This document shows, piece by piece, positions 34,376 through 46,552 of a stretch of 64,000 bases of DNA (position 1 is its first letter; every line of letters starts with the position of its first letter). The stretch comes from Hyperoodon ampullatus. Lineage: Eukaryota; Chordata; Mammalia; Artiodactyla; Ziphiidae. The notes under the pieces are model-generated. The model searched no databases. It was not told the origin of the DNA and saw only the letters and a list, made by a program, of their open reading frames with translations. The translations under genes and the position numbers were made by a program. The DNA is taken from positions 40,084,338 through 40,148,337 of the forward strand of contig OX457061.1 in the NCBI GenBank assembly GCA_949752795.1, given 5' to 3'.

Positions 34376-34394
34376 ACAGACTTCTAGTTTTATC

Positions 34395-34585
34395 AGCACA
34401 TGGCGGATGGGGCTAGGGGAATTTATGGGATCTCTTTTATAAGAGTACTAATCCCATTCATGAGGACTCTACCCTCATGACCTAATCACCTCCCAAAGGC
34501 CTCACAAAGCAATACCATCACCTTTGGGGATTAGGGTTTCAACATATAAATTTGGGAAGAACACAGATATTCAGACCTTAACATT
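34395..34585 (-). mobile_element. Partial ERVL-MaLR LTR, antisense
   Basis: 'GGGATCTCTTTTATAAGAG', 'CTAATCCCATTCATGAGG', 'TGACCTAATCACCTCCCAAAG' and 'GGGGATTAGGGTTTCAACATA' are the antisense words of MLT1/MST-type LTRs. Only the 5' part of the LTR is present. Confidence 0.75.
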
Positions 34586-35661
34586 ACTTTAAATATAACT
34601 GGTCTTAAAATACCAATTAAGAGACAGATATTAACAGAGTGATTTTAAAAATGAACCAACAATATGCAGTCTACAGGAAACTTCAAATACAACATAGGAA
34701 GAATGAAAGTAAACAGAAAAAGATACACCATGCAAACACTAATTTTAAAAAATAGGATTAGCTATATTTATATCAGATCCAGTAGATTTCACATTGAAAA
34801 AATATACTACAGATCAAAAGAGGCATTACATAATGATAAAAGGATAGATCCATCAGGAAGACATAGCAATCCTAAATGTGTACACACCAAACATCAGAGC
34901 CTCATCATACATGAAGCAAAAACTGATAAAGCTGAAAGGAGAAATGGAAAAGTCTGCAATTATAGTTTAAGGCCTTAACACTGTGCACTCAGCAATTGAT
35001 AGAACTACTAGATAGAAAACCAGCAAGAATATAGAAGAATTGAAGAACACAATCACCAACAGTATCTAATTGACTTATGTAGAACATTCCATCAGTAACA
35101 GTGGAATACACATTTTTTTCTAGTGCTTATGAAATATGACTCACCAAGATAGACCATATCTTGTGTCATACAACAGATCTCAAAAAGTTATAAGAATCAA
35201 AATCACACCGAGTATATCCTCTGAGAATAAAATCAAACTAGAAATCAATAACTGAAAGACAACAAGAAAATACCCAATCACATGGAAATTAACCAATACA
35301 CTTCAAACTAATCCATTATTCAAAAGGAAGTCTCAAAGGAACTATTGTAAAAATACACAGAACTAAATGAAAATGAAAATACAACATATCAAAGTTTCTG
35401 GGACACAGTGATGAGAGGGAAATTTGTAGTACTAAATGTTTACATTTAGAAAAGAGGAAAAGTCTCAAATCAATAATTTAAATAGCTTTCTCAAGAAACT
35501 AGGAGAAGAGCAAAATAAACCCAAAGCCAGCAGAAGAGAACAAAAAGACAAGAGCAGTAATCAATGAAATGAAATCAGAAAAGCAATAGAGAAAACTAAT
35601 GAAACAAAAGCTGGTTCCTCAAAAAAAATCCATAAAATTTGTGAACCTTTCATAAGGCTGA
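34586..35661 (+). mobile_element. L1M remnant (+), ORF2 endonuclease to early RT region
   Basis: The order follows L1 ORF2: 'CAGTCTACAGGAAACTTC', 'AGACCATATCTTGTGTCAT', 'AACACAATCACC', 'TCTGGGACACAGTGATGAG' and 'AAAGCTGGTTCCTC'. There are many stops. It continues beyond the LTR at 36,121. Confidence 0.75.
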
Positions 35662-36120
35662 TGTATTAGTTTCCTAAGGCTGCCATAACAAATTACCACA
35701 AACTAGTGGTTTACAATAGAAACCCATTCTCTCATTCAGGAGAACAGAAGCCCAAAATCTAGGTCTCAGGAAGATTGGTTCCTTCTGGGGACTCTGAGCA
35801 AGAATCTGTTCCATGCTTCCATCTCCTAACTTCTGATGCTTGCCAGCAAACTTTGGGCTTTCTTGGCTTGTAGACACATCACTCCAATTTCTGCCTCCAT
35901 ATTTTACATCATCTTCTTTGAATCTGTGTGTGTCTCGTCTCCTTCTCCTTTTTATTCTAAGGACACAAGTCTTGTATTTAGGCCCAACCTAAATCCAGGA
36001 TGATCTCACCTCAAGATCTTTACCTTAATTACACCTGCAAAGATCCTCGTTCCAAACGAGGTGACATTCTGAGGTTCCAGGTGGATATACCTTTTGGAGG
36101 CCACAATTCAACCTACTACA
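35662..36120 (-). mobile_element. Solo MLT1-like LTR inside L1M, antisense
   Basis: It begins 'TGTATTAGTTTCCTAAGGC' and ends 'AACCTACTACA', the antisense form of the LTR family also present at 17.1 kb. The L1M sequence resumes directly behind it. Possible 5-bp target duplication GCTGA/ACTGA with one mismatch. Confidence 0.75.
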
Positions 36121-37805
36121 ACTGACAAAGATAAAAAGAGAAGACACAAATCATCAGTGTCAAGAATGAAACACGGGTTATCACTGAAGACCCTGTAGGT
36201 ATTTTTTTTAATATTATTCTCTTAGCATTTTTTAATGGATTCAGGATCTTCAGGGATATCCCCTGTTCATTCCTGGTTTTACTAGAGAATTCTACCAAAC
36301 ATATAAAGAAGAAATAATGCCAATTTACACAAACTCTTTCAGAAAATAAACGAGAGAATACTTTGTAACTCATTTTGTGAGATTAGCCTGATACCAAAAC
36401 CAAACAAAGACAGCCCCAAAAAGAAAACTACATACTCTCATGAACTTACACATAAAAGTCCTCAATAAAATATTTGCAAGCCAAATCCAGTAATGAATAA
36501 AAAGAATTATACCATGACCAACTGGAATTTATTCTAGGTACACAAGGCTGATTCAACGTTTTTAAATGAATCAATGTAATCTACTAATCAATGGGCTAAA
36601 AAGAACTAATCACGATTATATCAACTGATTCAGAAAAAGTACTGGACCACATCAAAGTTTAAAACATTTTTTTCTGTGAAAGCCCACGTAAAGAGATGAA
36701 AAGACAAGCTACAGGTGGGAGAGAGTATTTTCAAACCACATATCTGATGAAGGACTAGCATGTAGACTACATGAAGAAGTCTCAAAACTCAATAGTAAAA
36801 AAAAAATCCAATTAGAAAACAGGCAAAAGATCTAAACGTGTATTTTAGCAAAAAAATGCACAGATGGCAAATGTGCACATGAAAAGATATTCAACATTAT
36901 TAGCCATCAGGGAAATGCAAAAATTAAAACCACAGTGAAATATTATTACACACCTATCAAAATGGCTAAAATAAAAAATAGTGAGAACACCAAATGCTGG
37001 CAAGGATGTGAGGAAATTGAATCACTCGTACATTTCTGGTGGGAATGTAAAACTGTACAGCCACTCTAGAAAACAGTTGGTAGATTCTTATGAAACTGAT
37101 CATGCCACTACCATATCACCCAGAATTTTTTTTTTTTAATTTTTGGCCGTGCCACGCAGCATGCAGGATCTTAGTTCCCTGACCAGGGATTGAACCAGCG
37201 CCCCTTGCAGTGGAAGTGCCACTGGACCACTAAGGAATTCCCTCACCCAGAAATTTTACTCTTGGGCATTTATTCCAGAGAAATGAAAACTTATGTACAA
37301 AAATCTGCACATAAATATTCACAGCAGCTTTATTTGTAATAATCAATGTGTGAATGGTTAAACAAATTTTGCTGCATCCATATCATGGAATTCTTCTCAG
37401 CAATAAAAAGGAGTTATTGATACATGCAGCATGCAACAACTTGGATGAATCTCCAGAGAATTATGCTGAGTGAAAAAAAGAAAAACTAATCCCCAAAAGT
37501 CATATACTGTTTTATTCCATTTATATAACATTCTTGAAATGATAAAATTATATAAATGGAAAGCAGATTAATGGTCACCTAGGGAGAAAGTGGGTATGGC
37601 TATGAAAGGGCAACAGGAAAGATTCTTGTGGTGATGGAATTGTTCCGTATCTTGACTGTATCAATGTCCATATTCTGGTTGTAATATTGTACAGAGTTTT
37701 GAAAGATGTTACCACTGGAGGATTACTGGATAAACAGTATACAGGTCTCCCTGTATTATTTCTTACAAGTATATGTGAATCTACAGTTATCATAAAGTTG
37801 AAAGC
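36121..37805 (+). mobile_element. L1M remnant (+) continued: RT, C-terminus, 3' UTR
   Basis: ORF2 continues ('TTCTACCAAACATATAAAGAAG', 'CAATAAAATATTTGCAAGCC'). A jump at about 36,655 leads to the C-terminal part ('GAAAAGACAAGCTACAGG', 'AAATGCTGGCAAGGATGTGAGG'), with a SINE at 37,126-37,242. It ends in an L1M 3' UTR ('TTATGCTGAGTGAAAAAAAG' to 'ATCATAAAGTTGAAAGC'). The jump drops most of the RT and a central ORF2 part. Confidence 0.78.
37126..37242 (-). mobile_element. Short tRNA-derived SINE in L1M, antisense
   Basis: The reverse strand reads 'GGGAATTCCTTAGTGGTCC' head, 'CCTGGTCAGGGAACTAAGATCC' and 'GCCAAAAATT' tail. The TSD 'TCACCCAGAA' occurs at 37,116-37,125 and 37,243-37,252. Same short type as the one at 21.6 kb. 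Confidence 0.9.
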
Positions 37806-37837
37806 TTAATTTAATTTAAAAATATTTGCGTGCACAT

Positions 37838-37838
<1 letters not shown>

Positions 37839-37870
<32 letters not shown>
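37839..37870. repeat. (CA)n microsatellite
   Basis: About 16 CA units just behind the end of an L1M. Confidence 0.97.
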
Positions 37871-37872
<2 letters not shown>

Positions 37873-39400
37873 GTAATAGGAGACAGAAATGTACACATGA
37901 GGAGGAATGCAGTTCTCCCAGAGTTAAGTGGGGAGTTAGGTAAATTTTCATGGATGATATGGCCATTGACTTGATCTTGCAAGGTAGACGTATGTTCTCC
38001 AGATGGACAAAGAAAGGGAAAGAAGGCACTGGAATTAGAGAAAATATCCTGCAAGATGGGTAGACAAACTTGTCCAGAGAGGGGAAGAAAACTTCAGGGT
38101 GTATCAACTCCTTAATGGGCATTTCCAGGAGTGCCTAAGCCCCCCAAAAGAATCATCCAAGCATGGGGGTAGTCAGAAGGTCAATTTAGCTTAAATGAAA
38201 TAGTGTCTGTTGCAATCCACTTTAGTAAAATAAATTAACTTGCTGGTACAGAATTAGAAAATTTGGAGATAACTTCTGAATTGTAATCAATGTAATTATT
38301 TTATTGATAAAATTATTTTTTCTCAAATATAATAAGGAAAAATACATGAATCAATACTTTCATTCAGGACTCTGTGACACAAGAGATTTCTACAATAGTG
38401 TATTTATTATAGGAGGATTTTTATTTGTTTTTAGCAAAGTGACAGTGACATTAACGGAATCTAATCAATCTGTTCTGCCTGTACTCTTCTTTGTGGAGGT
38501 TTGAGATATCAGAGCATGTCATCATTTTGAAATGCAAGTCAATACAAAGATAGGATTAGGATAAACAAATTAACTTAATATACACATTGGAATGCAAGTC
38601 TTCCAAACTGTGGAATATTTCTGTGCTTACCGTTATCTCATCATCTCATTTTCTAGAATGAATTAATCTGCCTAGAGGTTAACCCCATCAACCACCAGGG
38701 TAAGTGGAGATAGATTTTATCCACAAAATCTGATGACACTCCCAAAACTAATTCATGAGACTCTCTTTAGCATATCTTATTTTCTAGAAATAAAGGGAAT
38801 ATTTTCATTGTTAGGTATAAAATGTGCAAATTATTTCTTCACCTTTGAGTATATCTATCAGTAAAAATCTGAAGTTGGCAAGAATGCAGACATCAGCAGG
38901 TCAACAACTGCAATACTTTACACAGGGTTGGGGCATATTTTTAAATGCTATTCAGTTATTTTCTGTTTTCAGTCTTTGGTTCATCTCAGATGCTTCATTT
39001 ATTTTCAGACCCCAGGCTAAAGCTAACTTGTTGAGTTTTTATTAGCCCCAGAAAGATGAAGAAGGAGACCAACCTTGTGTTTGGCCTCCATCTCATTTTC
39101 CAACAGCTTGTTTTTCTCCTTCACCTCTCACTAAGCACCCAATATTCATGAGCCACCCCTCAGAATCTATAAACCTTCCCCTAGAAATTTAAGTGAATTT
39201 GGCCTGTTGCCAGTCTGACCAGGGCAGAGCATCTGAAATGCAATTGAGTTGTAGATGAGCTTTTGTTCTGAATCAACTTTGAGAAAAGACATAAGCCAAA
39301 ATGTGGGTGCCTGGAGAGATCATTAATTTGATGACTGTATGATGATCCAACGCAGGTTGGTCTCTAGTTGTTATATAGCATAGTAGTGGGCTTCAAACAC
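37871..39400. other. Low-repeat intergenic DNA
   Basis: No gene or clear repeat. The frames of up to 103 codons at 37.8-38.1 kb include translated CA repeat. Confidence 0.5.
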
Positions 39401-39560
39401 AAAACAAACCTTTAGTAAGCTCCTTCCATGTGCCAGAGGCTGTTCTAGGTACTGGAAATAACAAGAAGATGTAATCTATGCCTTCAGGTAGCTCAAGATC
39501 TTTGAAGAACTCAGGGTCCAAGGGAAATAATTACAGCATACAATTAGTTGCTCCAACTTA
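39401..39560 (-). mobile_element. L2-like LINE fragment, antisense
   Basis: 'CTTCCATGTGCCAGAGGCTGT' and 'TCTAGGTACTGGAAATAAC' followed by 'CCTTCAGGTAGCTCAAGATC' match the reverse of the L2 3' end. Confidence 0.6.
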
Positions 39561-40477
39561 GAATTTCCATTGCATTAGGCACAAATGTCTGTTGGCACTT
39601 ACCTCACACCATGGTTTCCCCAGCTTCTAACACAGGCATATAGCAGGCTCTCAAAAATACCTGATGAAAGAATGAGTGAATAAACAAATGAGTAAGCAAA
39701 ACATTACTGAATTATCAATACAGAGTATGGCAGAAGCAATTAACTCTGGTGGAAAAAGGAAGTCTTATAAGAGAGCAGAGACTTAAAGCATGTCTAGCAC
39801 AGTGTCTGACCTTGAATAAGCTCACAGTAAAAGTCAGATAATTCAATTAAGTGGAAGTTCAGGTGGAGAAAGAAGGCATTTGGAGGCAATGATGTTTCAG
39901 GTAGAAGTACCTCCAGCACTTACCATACATAATGCCTGGCACATGATAGGAACACAAGGCATACTTGCTGAAGGAATGAATAATGGGTGAATGAATGGAT
40001 AAAGGAATGTAACAAACAGCATATACAAAGTCACCCGTATTGTGAAAAAGGAGGAACATTTAGGGAATGATATATTTGGAAAATTATGTAATTGTGAAAG
40101 AGAGAAGGAAGAGAGAGATGGTTAGGGCAAAAAAGAATGGAGAATATAAGAAAAACATCATGCAAGGAACAGAGCTGCTTGGAAATAGAGGAACTGGACA
40201 AGGAGAAAAGAAATTTTTTAATAAGCACATGGGAATATTTCAGGGACTGCAGAGGTGGAGGTCTGGTGGTTGTGAGGAATGAACTTAAGTGCATCACCAG
40301 GGTCAAAGAAGGACTCTGACTGGGAAAGAAGTACTGTAAATTATTAAGGAAAGATCACGCAAAAGATCATGGTCCAGAAGGAGCTGACCCATAAGGAAAA
40401 TAAAAATGAGAAGAGTCAGGGAAAAAGATGATTGTCTTTAAGCTGGGGCAAATCTGACTGAGCTTTATTAGACTATA
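39561..40477. other. Intergenic DNA with scattered L2-like words
   Basis: Short (+) L2-like pieces at about 39,600-39,690 ('CATATAGCAGGCTCTCAAAAATA') and 39,915-39,990 ('AATGCCTGGCACATGATAGG'). No gene. Confidence 0.4.
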
Positions 40478-40960
40478 TATTAGTTATCTAATGCTGCATA
40501 ACAAATTAACCTCAAAAATAGTGGCTTTAAACAACAATGCACACTTATTACCTCATACAGTTTCTATGAGTCAGGAATTCAGGAAAAGTTTAGTTGGTGG
40601 TTCTGGACCAAGGTCTGTCCTGAGGTTGCAGTGAAGATGTTGGCTGGAGTTTCAGTCATCTGAAGGCTTGGCTGGGGCTGGAGAATAACTCAATCACATG
40701 TTTGTAGGAGGCCTGAGTTTCACCTTATGTGGAACTCTACACAGAGCTAATTGATGTCCTTGGGGCATGCAGCTGGTTTCCCCCAAAGCAAGTATTCCAA
40801 GAGAGGGCAAAGCGGTGGCTGCAATATCTTTTATGACCTAGCTTTGGAGATGAAACTCCATCATTTCTGCAATATTCTACTGGCTACATAGATCAGCCCT
40901 ATTCAAAGTGGGGCCTCCATAAAGCTAATACAAGGCGGCAAGAATCAGTGGGAGGCTATC
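40478..40960 (-). mobile_element. ERVL/MaLR-type LTR-like remnant (family unresolved)
   Basis: 'TATTAGTTATCTAATGCTGCA', 'GGAATTCAGGAAAAGTTTAG', 'GTCATCTGAAGGCTTGGCTG' and 'CTTTTATGACCTAGCTTTGG' form a pattern common to a mammal-wide LTR-like repeat. The family name is uncertain. Confidence 0.5.
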
Positions 40961-41504
40961 TAAGAGTCTACCTTGGAGGCTATGTTGGAGGATGGTTACC
41001 ACAAATTGCATTCTATGATTGCCCAATCTCATGTAGTTCTCTAAATTTCTCAGGCAGGGAGGTTCAACAAGAGAGACAAAAGTAGCCTTCCATAGTTCCA
41101 GGCTTATGATATCCTTGTCATAGTTGGTAATCCTTTCAGAAATAAAACACTACTTCTTGATAGTTCTAGCCAGGCCCCAAAAGTTGAGCCTCATTGGCTT
41201 GGCTTTGTTCCGATAACCATGAACCCAGTCATTGTGATGCGGTGGGTGGGGAGGTGCTGACACAGGGACAGCTCCATCTGAACTGCGTGGGCTGACCATG
41301 AGACATCTCCCAGCAGTGTGGCAGGAGCAATAAACTCTGGTTGGTTCTGATTCTGGCTTGATTTCCCCCAAAAGAAGAGATGCAGGGCAAACAATAGAAG
41401 AGGTGGCAAATACCCTCTACAACACCAATGTAAAAATATGCCCACTCTGCCCATTCTAAGGTCTTCCCTGGCTGGTATAACATCACATCTTTTATCTCCC
41501 TGTT
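40961..41504. other. Intergenic DNA
   Basis: Short overlapping frames on the reverse strand at 41.15-41.49 kb without a domain. Could hold an old DNA transposon, but I cannot name it. Confidence 0.4.
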
Positions 41505-41880
41505 TTTCTTTCTTTTTTTAAAAAAACATTTTTATTGGAGTATAATTGCTTTACAATGTTGTGTTAGTTTCTGCTGTATAACAAAGTGAACCAGTTAATG
41601 TATACATATATCCCCATATCCCCTCCCTCTTGCGTCTCCCTCCCACCCTCCTTAGCCCACCACTCTAGGTGGTCATAAGGCACCGAGGTGATGCCCTCCG
41701 TGCAATGCAGCTGCTTCCTACTAGCTATCTATTTTACAGTTTCTAGTGTATATATATATCAATGCCACTCTCTCACTTCGTCCCAGCTTACTCTTCCCCC
41801 TCCCCGTGTCCTCAAGTCCATTCTCTACATCTGGGTCTTTACTCCTGTCCTGTCCTTAGGTTCATCAGAACCTTTTTTTT

Positions 41881-44800
41881 TTAGATTCCATATATATGTG
41901 TTAGCATATGGTATTTTTTTTTCTCTTTCTGCTTACTTCACTCCATACAACAGACTCTAGGTCCATCCACTTCACTACAAAAGACACAATTTCATTTCTT
42001 TTTATGGCTGAGTAATATTCCATTGTATATATGTGTCACATCTTCTTTATACATTCATCTGTCAGTGGACACTTAGGTTGCTTCCATGTTCTGGCTATTG
42101 TAAAGAGAGCTGCAGTGAACACTGTGGTACATGACTCTTTTTGAATTATGGTTTTCTCAAGGTATATGTCCAGTAGTGGGAATGCTGGGTCATATGGTAG
42201 TTCTATTTTTAGTTTTCTAAGGAGCCTCCACACTGTTCTCCTTAGTGGCTGTATCAATTTACATTCCCACCAACAATGCAAGAGGGTTCCCTTTTCTCCA
42301 CACCCTCACCAGCATTTATTGTTTGTAGATTTTTTGATGATGGCCATTCTGAATGGTGTGAGACAAACCTACAAACAAACTACAAACCTCATTGTAGTTT
42401 TGATTTGCATTTCTCGAATGATTAGTGATGTTGAGCATCCTTTCATGTGTTTGAAGGCATTCTGTATATTGTCTTTGGAGAAATGTCTATTAGGTCTTCT
42501 GCCCATTTTTGGATTGGGTTGTTTGTTTTTTGGTATTGAGCTGCTGGAGCTGCTTGTAAATTTTGGAGATTAAGCCTTTGTCAGTTGCTTCATTTGCAAA
42601 TATTTTCTCCCATTCGGAGAGTTGTCTTTTCATCTTGTTTATGGTTTCTTTTGCTGTGCAAAAGCTTTTAAGTTTCATTAGGTCCCATTTGTTTATTTTT
42701 GTTTTTATTTCCATTTCTCTAGCAGGTGGGTCAAAAACGATCTTGCTGCGACTTACGTCAAAGAGTGTTCTTCCTATGTTTTCCTCTAAGAGTTTCATAG
42801 TGTCTGGCCTTACATTTAGGTCTTTAATCCATTTTGAGTTTATTTTTGTGTATGGTGTTAGGGAGTGTTCTAATTTCATTCTTTTACATGTAGCTGTCCA
42901 GTTTTCCAAGCAACACTTATTGAAGAGGCTGTCTTTTCTCCTTTGTATATTCTTGCCTCCTTTATCAAAGATAAGGTGACCATATGTGCATGGGTTTGTC
43001 TCTGGGCTTTCTATCCTCTTCCATTGATCTATATTTCTGTTTTTGTGCCAGTACCATACTGTCTTGATTACTGTAGGTTTGTAGTATACTCTGAAATCAG
43101 GGAGCCTGATTCCTCCAGCTCCATTTTTCATTCTCAACATTGCTTTAGCTATTCGGGATTTTTTTTTTCCATCCGAACTGTGAAATTTTTTGTTCTAGTT
43201 CTGTGAAAAATGCCATTGGTTGTTTGATAGGGATTGCATTAAATTTGTAGATTGCTTTGGGTAGTAGAGTCATTTTCACAATGTTGATTCTTCCAATCCA
43301 AGAACATGGTATATCTCTCCATCTGTTTGTATCATCTTTAATTTCTTTCATCAGTGTCTTATAGTTTTCTGCATACAGGTCTTTTGTCTCCTTAGGTAGG
43401 TTTATTCCTAGGTATTTTATTCTTTGTGTTGCCATGGTAAATGGGAGTGTTTCCTTAATTTCTCTTTCAGATTTTTCATCATTAGTGTATAGGAATGCAA
43501 GAGATTTCTGTGCATTAATTTTGTATCTTGCTACTTCACCAAATTCACTGCTTACCTCTAGTAGTTTTCTGGTGGCATCCTTAGGATTCTTTATGTATAG
43601 TATCATGTCATCTGCAAACAGTGACAGCTTTACTTCTTCTTTTCTAATTTGGATTCCTTTTTTTTTTTTTTTTTGCGGTACGCAGGCCTCTCACTGTTGT
43701 GGCCTCTCCCGTTGTGGAGCACAGGCTCCGGACGCACAGGCTCAACGGCCATGGCTCACGGGTCCAGCCGCTCCGCAGTATGTGGGATCTTCCCGGACTG
43801 GGGCATGAACCCGTATCCCCTGCATCGGCAGGCAGACTCTCAACCACTGCGCCACCAGGGAAGCCCTCCTTTTATTTCTTTTTCTTCTCTGATTGCCGCT
43901 GCTAAAACTTCCAAAACTATGCTGAATAATAGCGGTGAGTGTGAGCATTCTTGTCTTGTTCCTGATTTTAGAAGAAATGGTTTCAGTTTTTTCACCACTG
44001 AGGACGATGTTGGCTGTGGGTTTGTCTTATATGGCCTTTATTAAGTTGAGGTAAGTTCCCTCTGTGTCTACTTACTGGAGGGTTTTTATCATAAATGGGT
44101 ATTGAATTTTGTCCAAAGCTTTTTCCGTAACTATTGAGATGATCATATGGTTTTTATCCTTCAGCTTGTTAATATGGTGTATCACACTGATTGATTTGCA
44201 TATTTTGAGGAATCCTTGCATTCCTGGGATAAACCTGACTTGATCATGGTGTATGATCCCTTAATTTGCTGTTCAATTCTCTCTGCTAGTATTTTGTTGA
44301 GGATTTTTGCATCTATGCTCATCAGTGATATTGGTCTGTAGTTTTTTGTGTGTGTGATATCTTTGTCTGGTTTTGGTATCAGGGTGATGGTGGCCTCATA
44401 GAATGAGTTTGGGAGTGTTCCTCCCTCTGCTATATTTTGGAAGAGTTTGAGAAGGATAGGTGTTAGCTCTTCTCTAAATGTTTGATAGAAAGCACCTGTG
44501 AAGCCCTCTGGTCCTGGGCTTTTGTTTCTTGGAAGATTTTAAATCACAGTTTCAATTTCGTTGCTTGTGATTCGTCTGTTTGTATATTCTATTTCTTCCT
44601 GGTTCAGTCTCAGAAGGTTGTGCTTTTCTAAGACTTTGTCCATTTCTTCCAGGTTGTCCATTTTATTGGCATAGAGTTGCTTTTAGTAATCTCTCATGAT
44701 CCTTTGTATTTTTGCAGTGTCAGTTGTTACTTCTCCTTTTTCATTTTAATTCTGTTGATTTGAGCCTTCTCACTTTTTTTCTTGATGATTCTGGCTAGTG

Positions 44801-45862
44801 GTTTATCAATTTTGTTTATCTTCTCAAAGAACCAGCTTTTAGTTTTATTGATCTTTGCTATTGTTTCCTTCATTTCTTTTTCATTATTTCTGATCTGATC
44901 TTTATGATTTCTTTCCTTCTGCTAACTTTGGAGTTTTCTTGTTCTTCTTTCCCTAATTGCTTTAGGTGTAAGGTTAGGTTGTTTATTTGAGATGTTTCTT
45001 GTTTCTTGAGGTAAGATTGTATTGCTATAAACTTCCCTCTTAGAACTGCTTTTGCTGCATCCCATAGGTTTTGGGTTTTCGTGTTTTCATTGTAATTTTT
45101 TTCTAGGTATTTTTTGATATCCTCTTTGATTTCTTTATTGATCTCTTGGTTATTTAGTAGTGTATTGTTAACCTCCATGTGTTTGTAGTTTTTACAGTTG
45201 TTTTCCTATAATTGATATGTAGTCTCATAGTGTTGTGATTGGGAAAAATAATTGATACGATTTCAATTCTCTTAAATTTACTTGAGAAGAAAGTGTATTC
45301 TGTTGTTTTTGGATGGAATGTCCTATAAATATCAATTAAGTCCATCTTGTTTAATGTGTCATTTAAAGCTTGTGTTTCCTTATTTATTTTCATTTTGGAT
45401 GATCTGTCCATTGGTGAAAGTGGGGCATTCAAGTCCCCTACTATTATTGTGTTACTGTCGATTTCCCCTTTTATGGCTGTTAGCATTTGCCTTAGGTATT
45501 GAGGTGCTCCTATGTTGGGTGCATAAATATTTACATTGTTATGTCTTCTTCTTGGATTGATCCCTTGATCATTATGTAGTGTCCGTCTTTGTCTTTTGTA
45601 ATAGTCTTTATTTTAAAGTCTATTTTGTCTGATATGAGAATTGCTACTCTAGCTTCCTTTTGATTTTCATTTGCATGGAATATCTTTTTCCATCCTCTCA
45701 TTTTCAGTCTGTATGTTTCCCTAGGTCTGAAGTGGGTCTCTTTTAGACAGCATATATACGAGTCTTGTTTTTGTATCCATTCAGCCAGTCTATGTCTTTT
45801 GGTTGGAACATGTAATCTATTTTCATTTAAAGTAATTATCGATGTGTATTTCCTATTACCAT
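41881..45862 (-). pseudogene. L1-C ORF2 (endonuclease/RT), broken
   Basis: The start ATG at 45,862-45,860 is followed within nine codons by a stop. Further stops and indels split the frame into pieces, such as a 216-codon piece at 43,140-42,490 and a 153-codon piece at 43,606-43,145. Endonuclease (45.2-45.8 kb), RT (43.1-44.8 kb) and the C-terminal segment [20 protein letters not shown] are recognisable. A CHR SINE interrupts the RT part. It keeps the 16 bp at about 44,083-44,107 that L1-A lacks. No activity is possible. Confidence 0.9.
43658..43866 (-). mobile_element. CHR-type SINE inserted in L1-C ORF2
   Basis: The reverse strand reads the CHR head 'GGGCTTCCCTGGTGGCGCAG', B box 'GGGTTCATGCCCC', body, and an A-tail (T-run at 43,658-43,674). 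A short TSD 'TCCTTTT' is plausible (43,655-43,661 and 43,867-43,873). The L1 sequence is continuous on both sides. Confidence 0.93.
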
Positions 45863-45919
45863 TTTCTTAATTGTTTTGGGTTGTTTTTGTAGGTCTTTTC
45901 CTTCTCTTGTGTTTTCTGC

Positions 45920-46216
45920 CTAGAGAAGTTCCTTTAGCATTGTTTTAAAGCTGGTTTGGTGGTCCTGAATTCTCTTAACTTTTGCTTGTCTGTAAAGGTT
46001 TTAATTTCTCCATCATATCTGAATGAGATCCTTGCTGGGTAATCTTGGTTTTAGGTTTTTCCTGTTCATCACTTTAAATATGTCCTGCCACTCCCTTCTG
46101 GCTTCCAGAGTTTCTGCTGAAAGATCAGCTGTTAACTTTATGGGGATTCCCTTTATGTTATTTGTTGCTTGTCCCTTGCTGCTTTTAATATTTTTTCTTT
46201 GTATTTAATTTTTAAA
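45920..46216 (-). pseudogene. L1-C ORF1p C-terminal remnant
   Basis: It corresponds to L1-A 59,036-59,337, the last ~100 codons of ORF1, including the segment reading [16 protein letters not shown] on the reverse strand. It ends with a TAG at 45,922-45,920. The N-terminal two thirds are replaced by a SINE. Confidence 0.85.
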
Positions 46217-46552
46217 ATAAATTTGTTTATTTTTTATTTATTTTTTTATTTTTGGCTGAGTTGGGTCTTTGTTGCTGAGTGCGGGCTTTCTCTAGTTGCA
46301 GTGAGCAGGAGCTACTCTTCATTGTGGTGTGTGTGCTTCTCATAGCAGTGGCTTCTCTTGTTGTGGATCACAGGCTGTAGGCGTGTGGGCTTTAGTAGTT
46401 GTGGCTCACGGGCTCTAGAGCACAGGCTTAGTAGTTGTGGCACACGGGCTTAGTTGCTCCACGGCATGAGGGATTTTCCTGGACCAGGGCTTGAACCCGT
46501 GTCCCCTGCATTGGCAGGTGGATTCTTAACCACTGCACCACCAGGGAAGTCC
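46217..46552 (-). mobile_element. Long CHR-1-like SINE at an L1-C deletion joint
   Basis: The reverse strand reads 'GGACTTCCCTGGTGGTGCAG' head, B box 'GGGTTCAAGCCCTGG', the long 'GTGCCACAACTACT' body and a mixed A/T tail, as in the SINE at 32.1 kb. On its head side it abuts L1 leader sequence equal to L1-A 58,149. On its tail side it abuts ORF1 equal to about 59,036. No TSD is visible, as expected if one flank was lost. Confidence 0.88.

Noticed and set aside
42361..42390. Small repeated 'ACAAAC' block in L1-C as a separate insertion
   Set aside because: It is a local short duplication of about 25 bases within decayed ORF2 with no insertion hallmarks.
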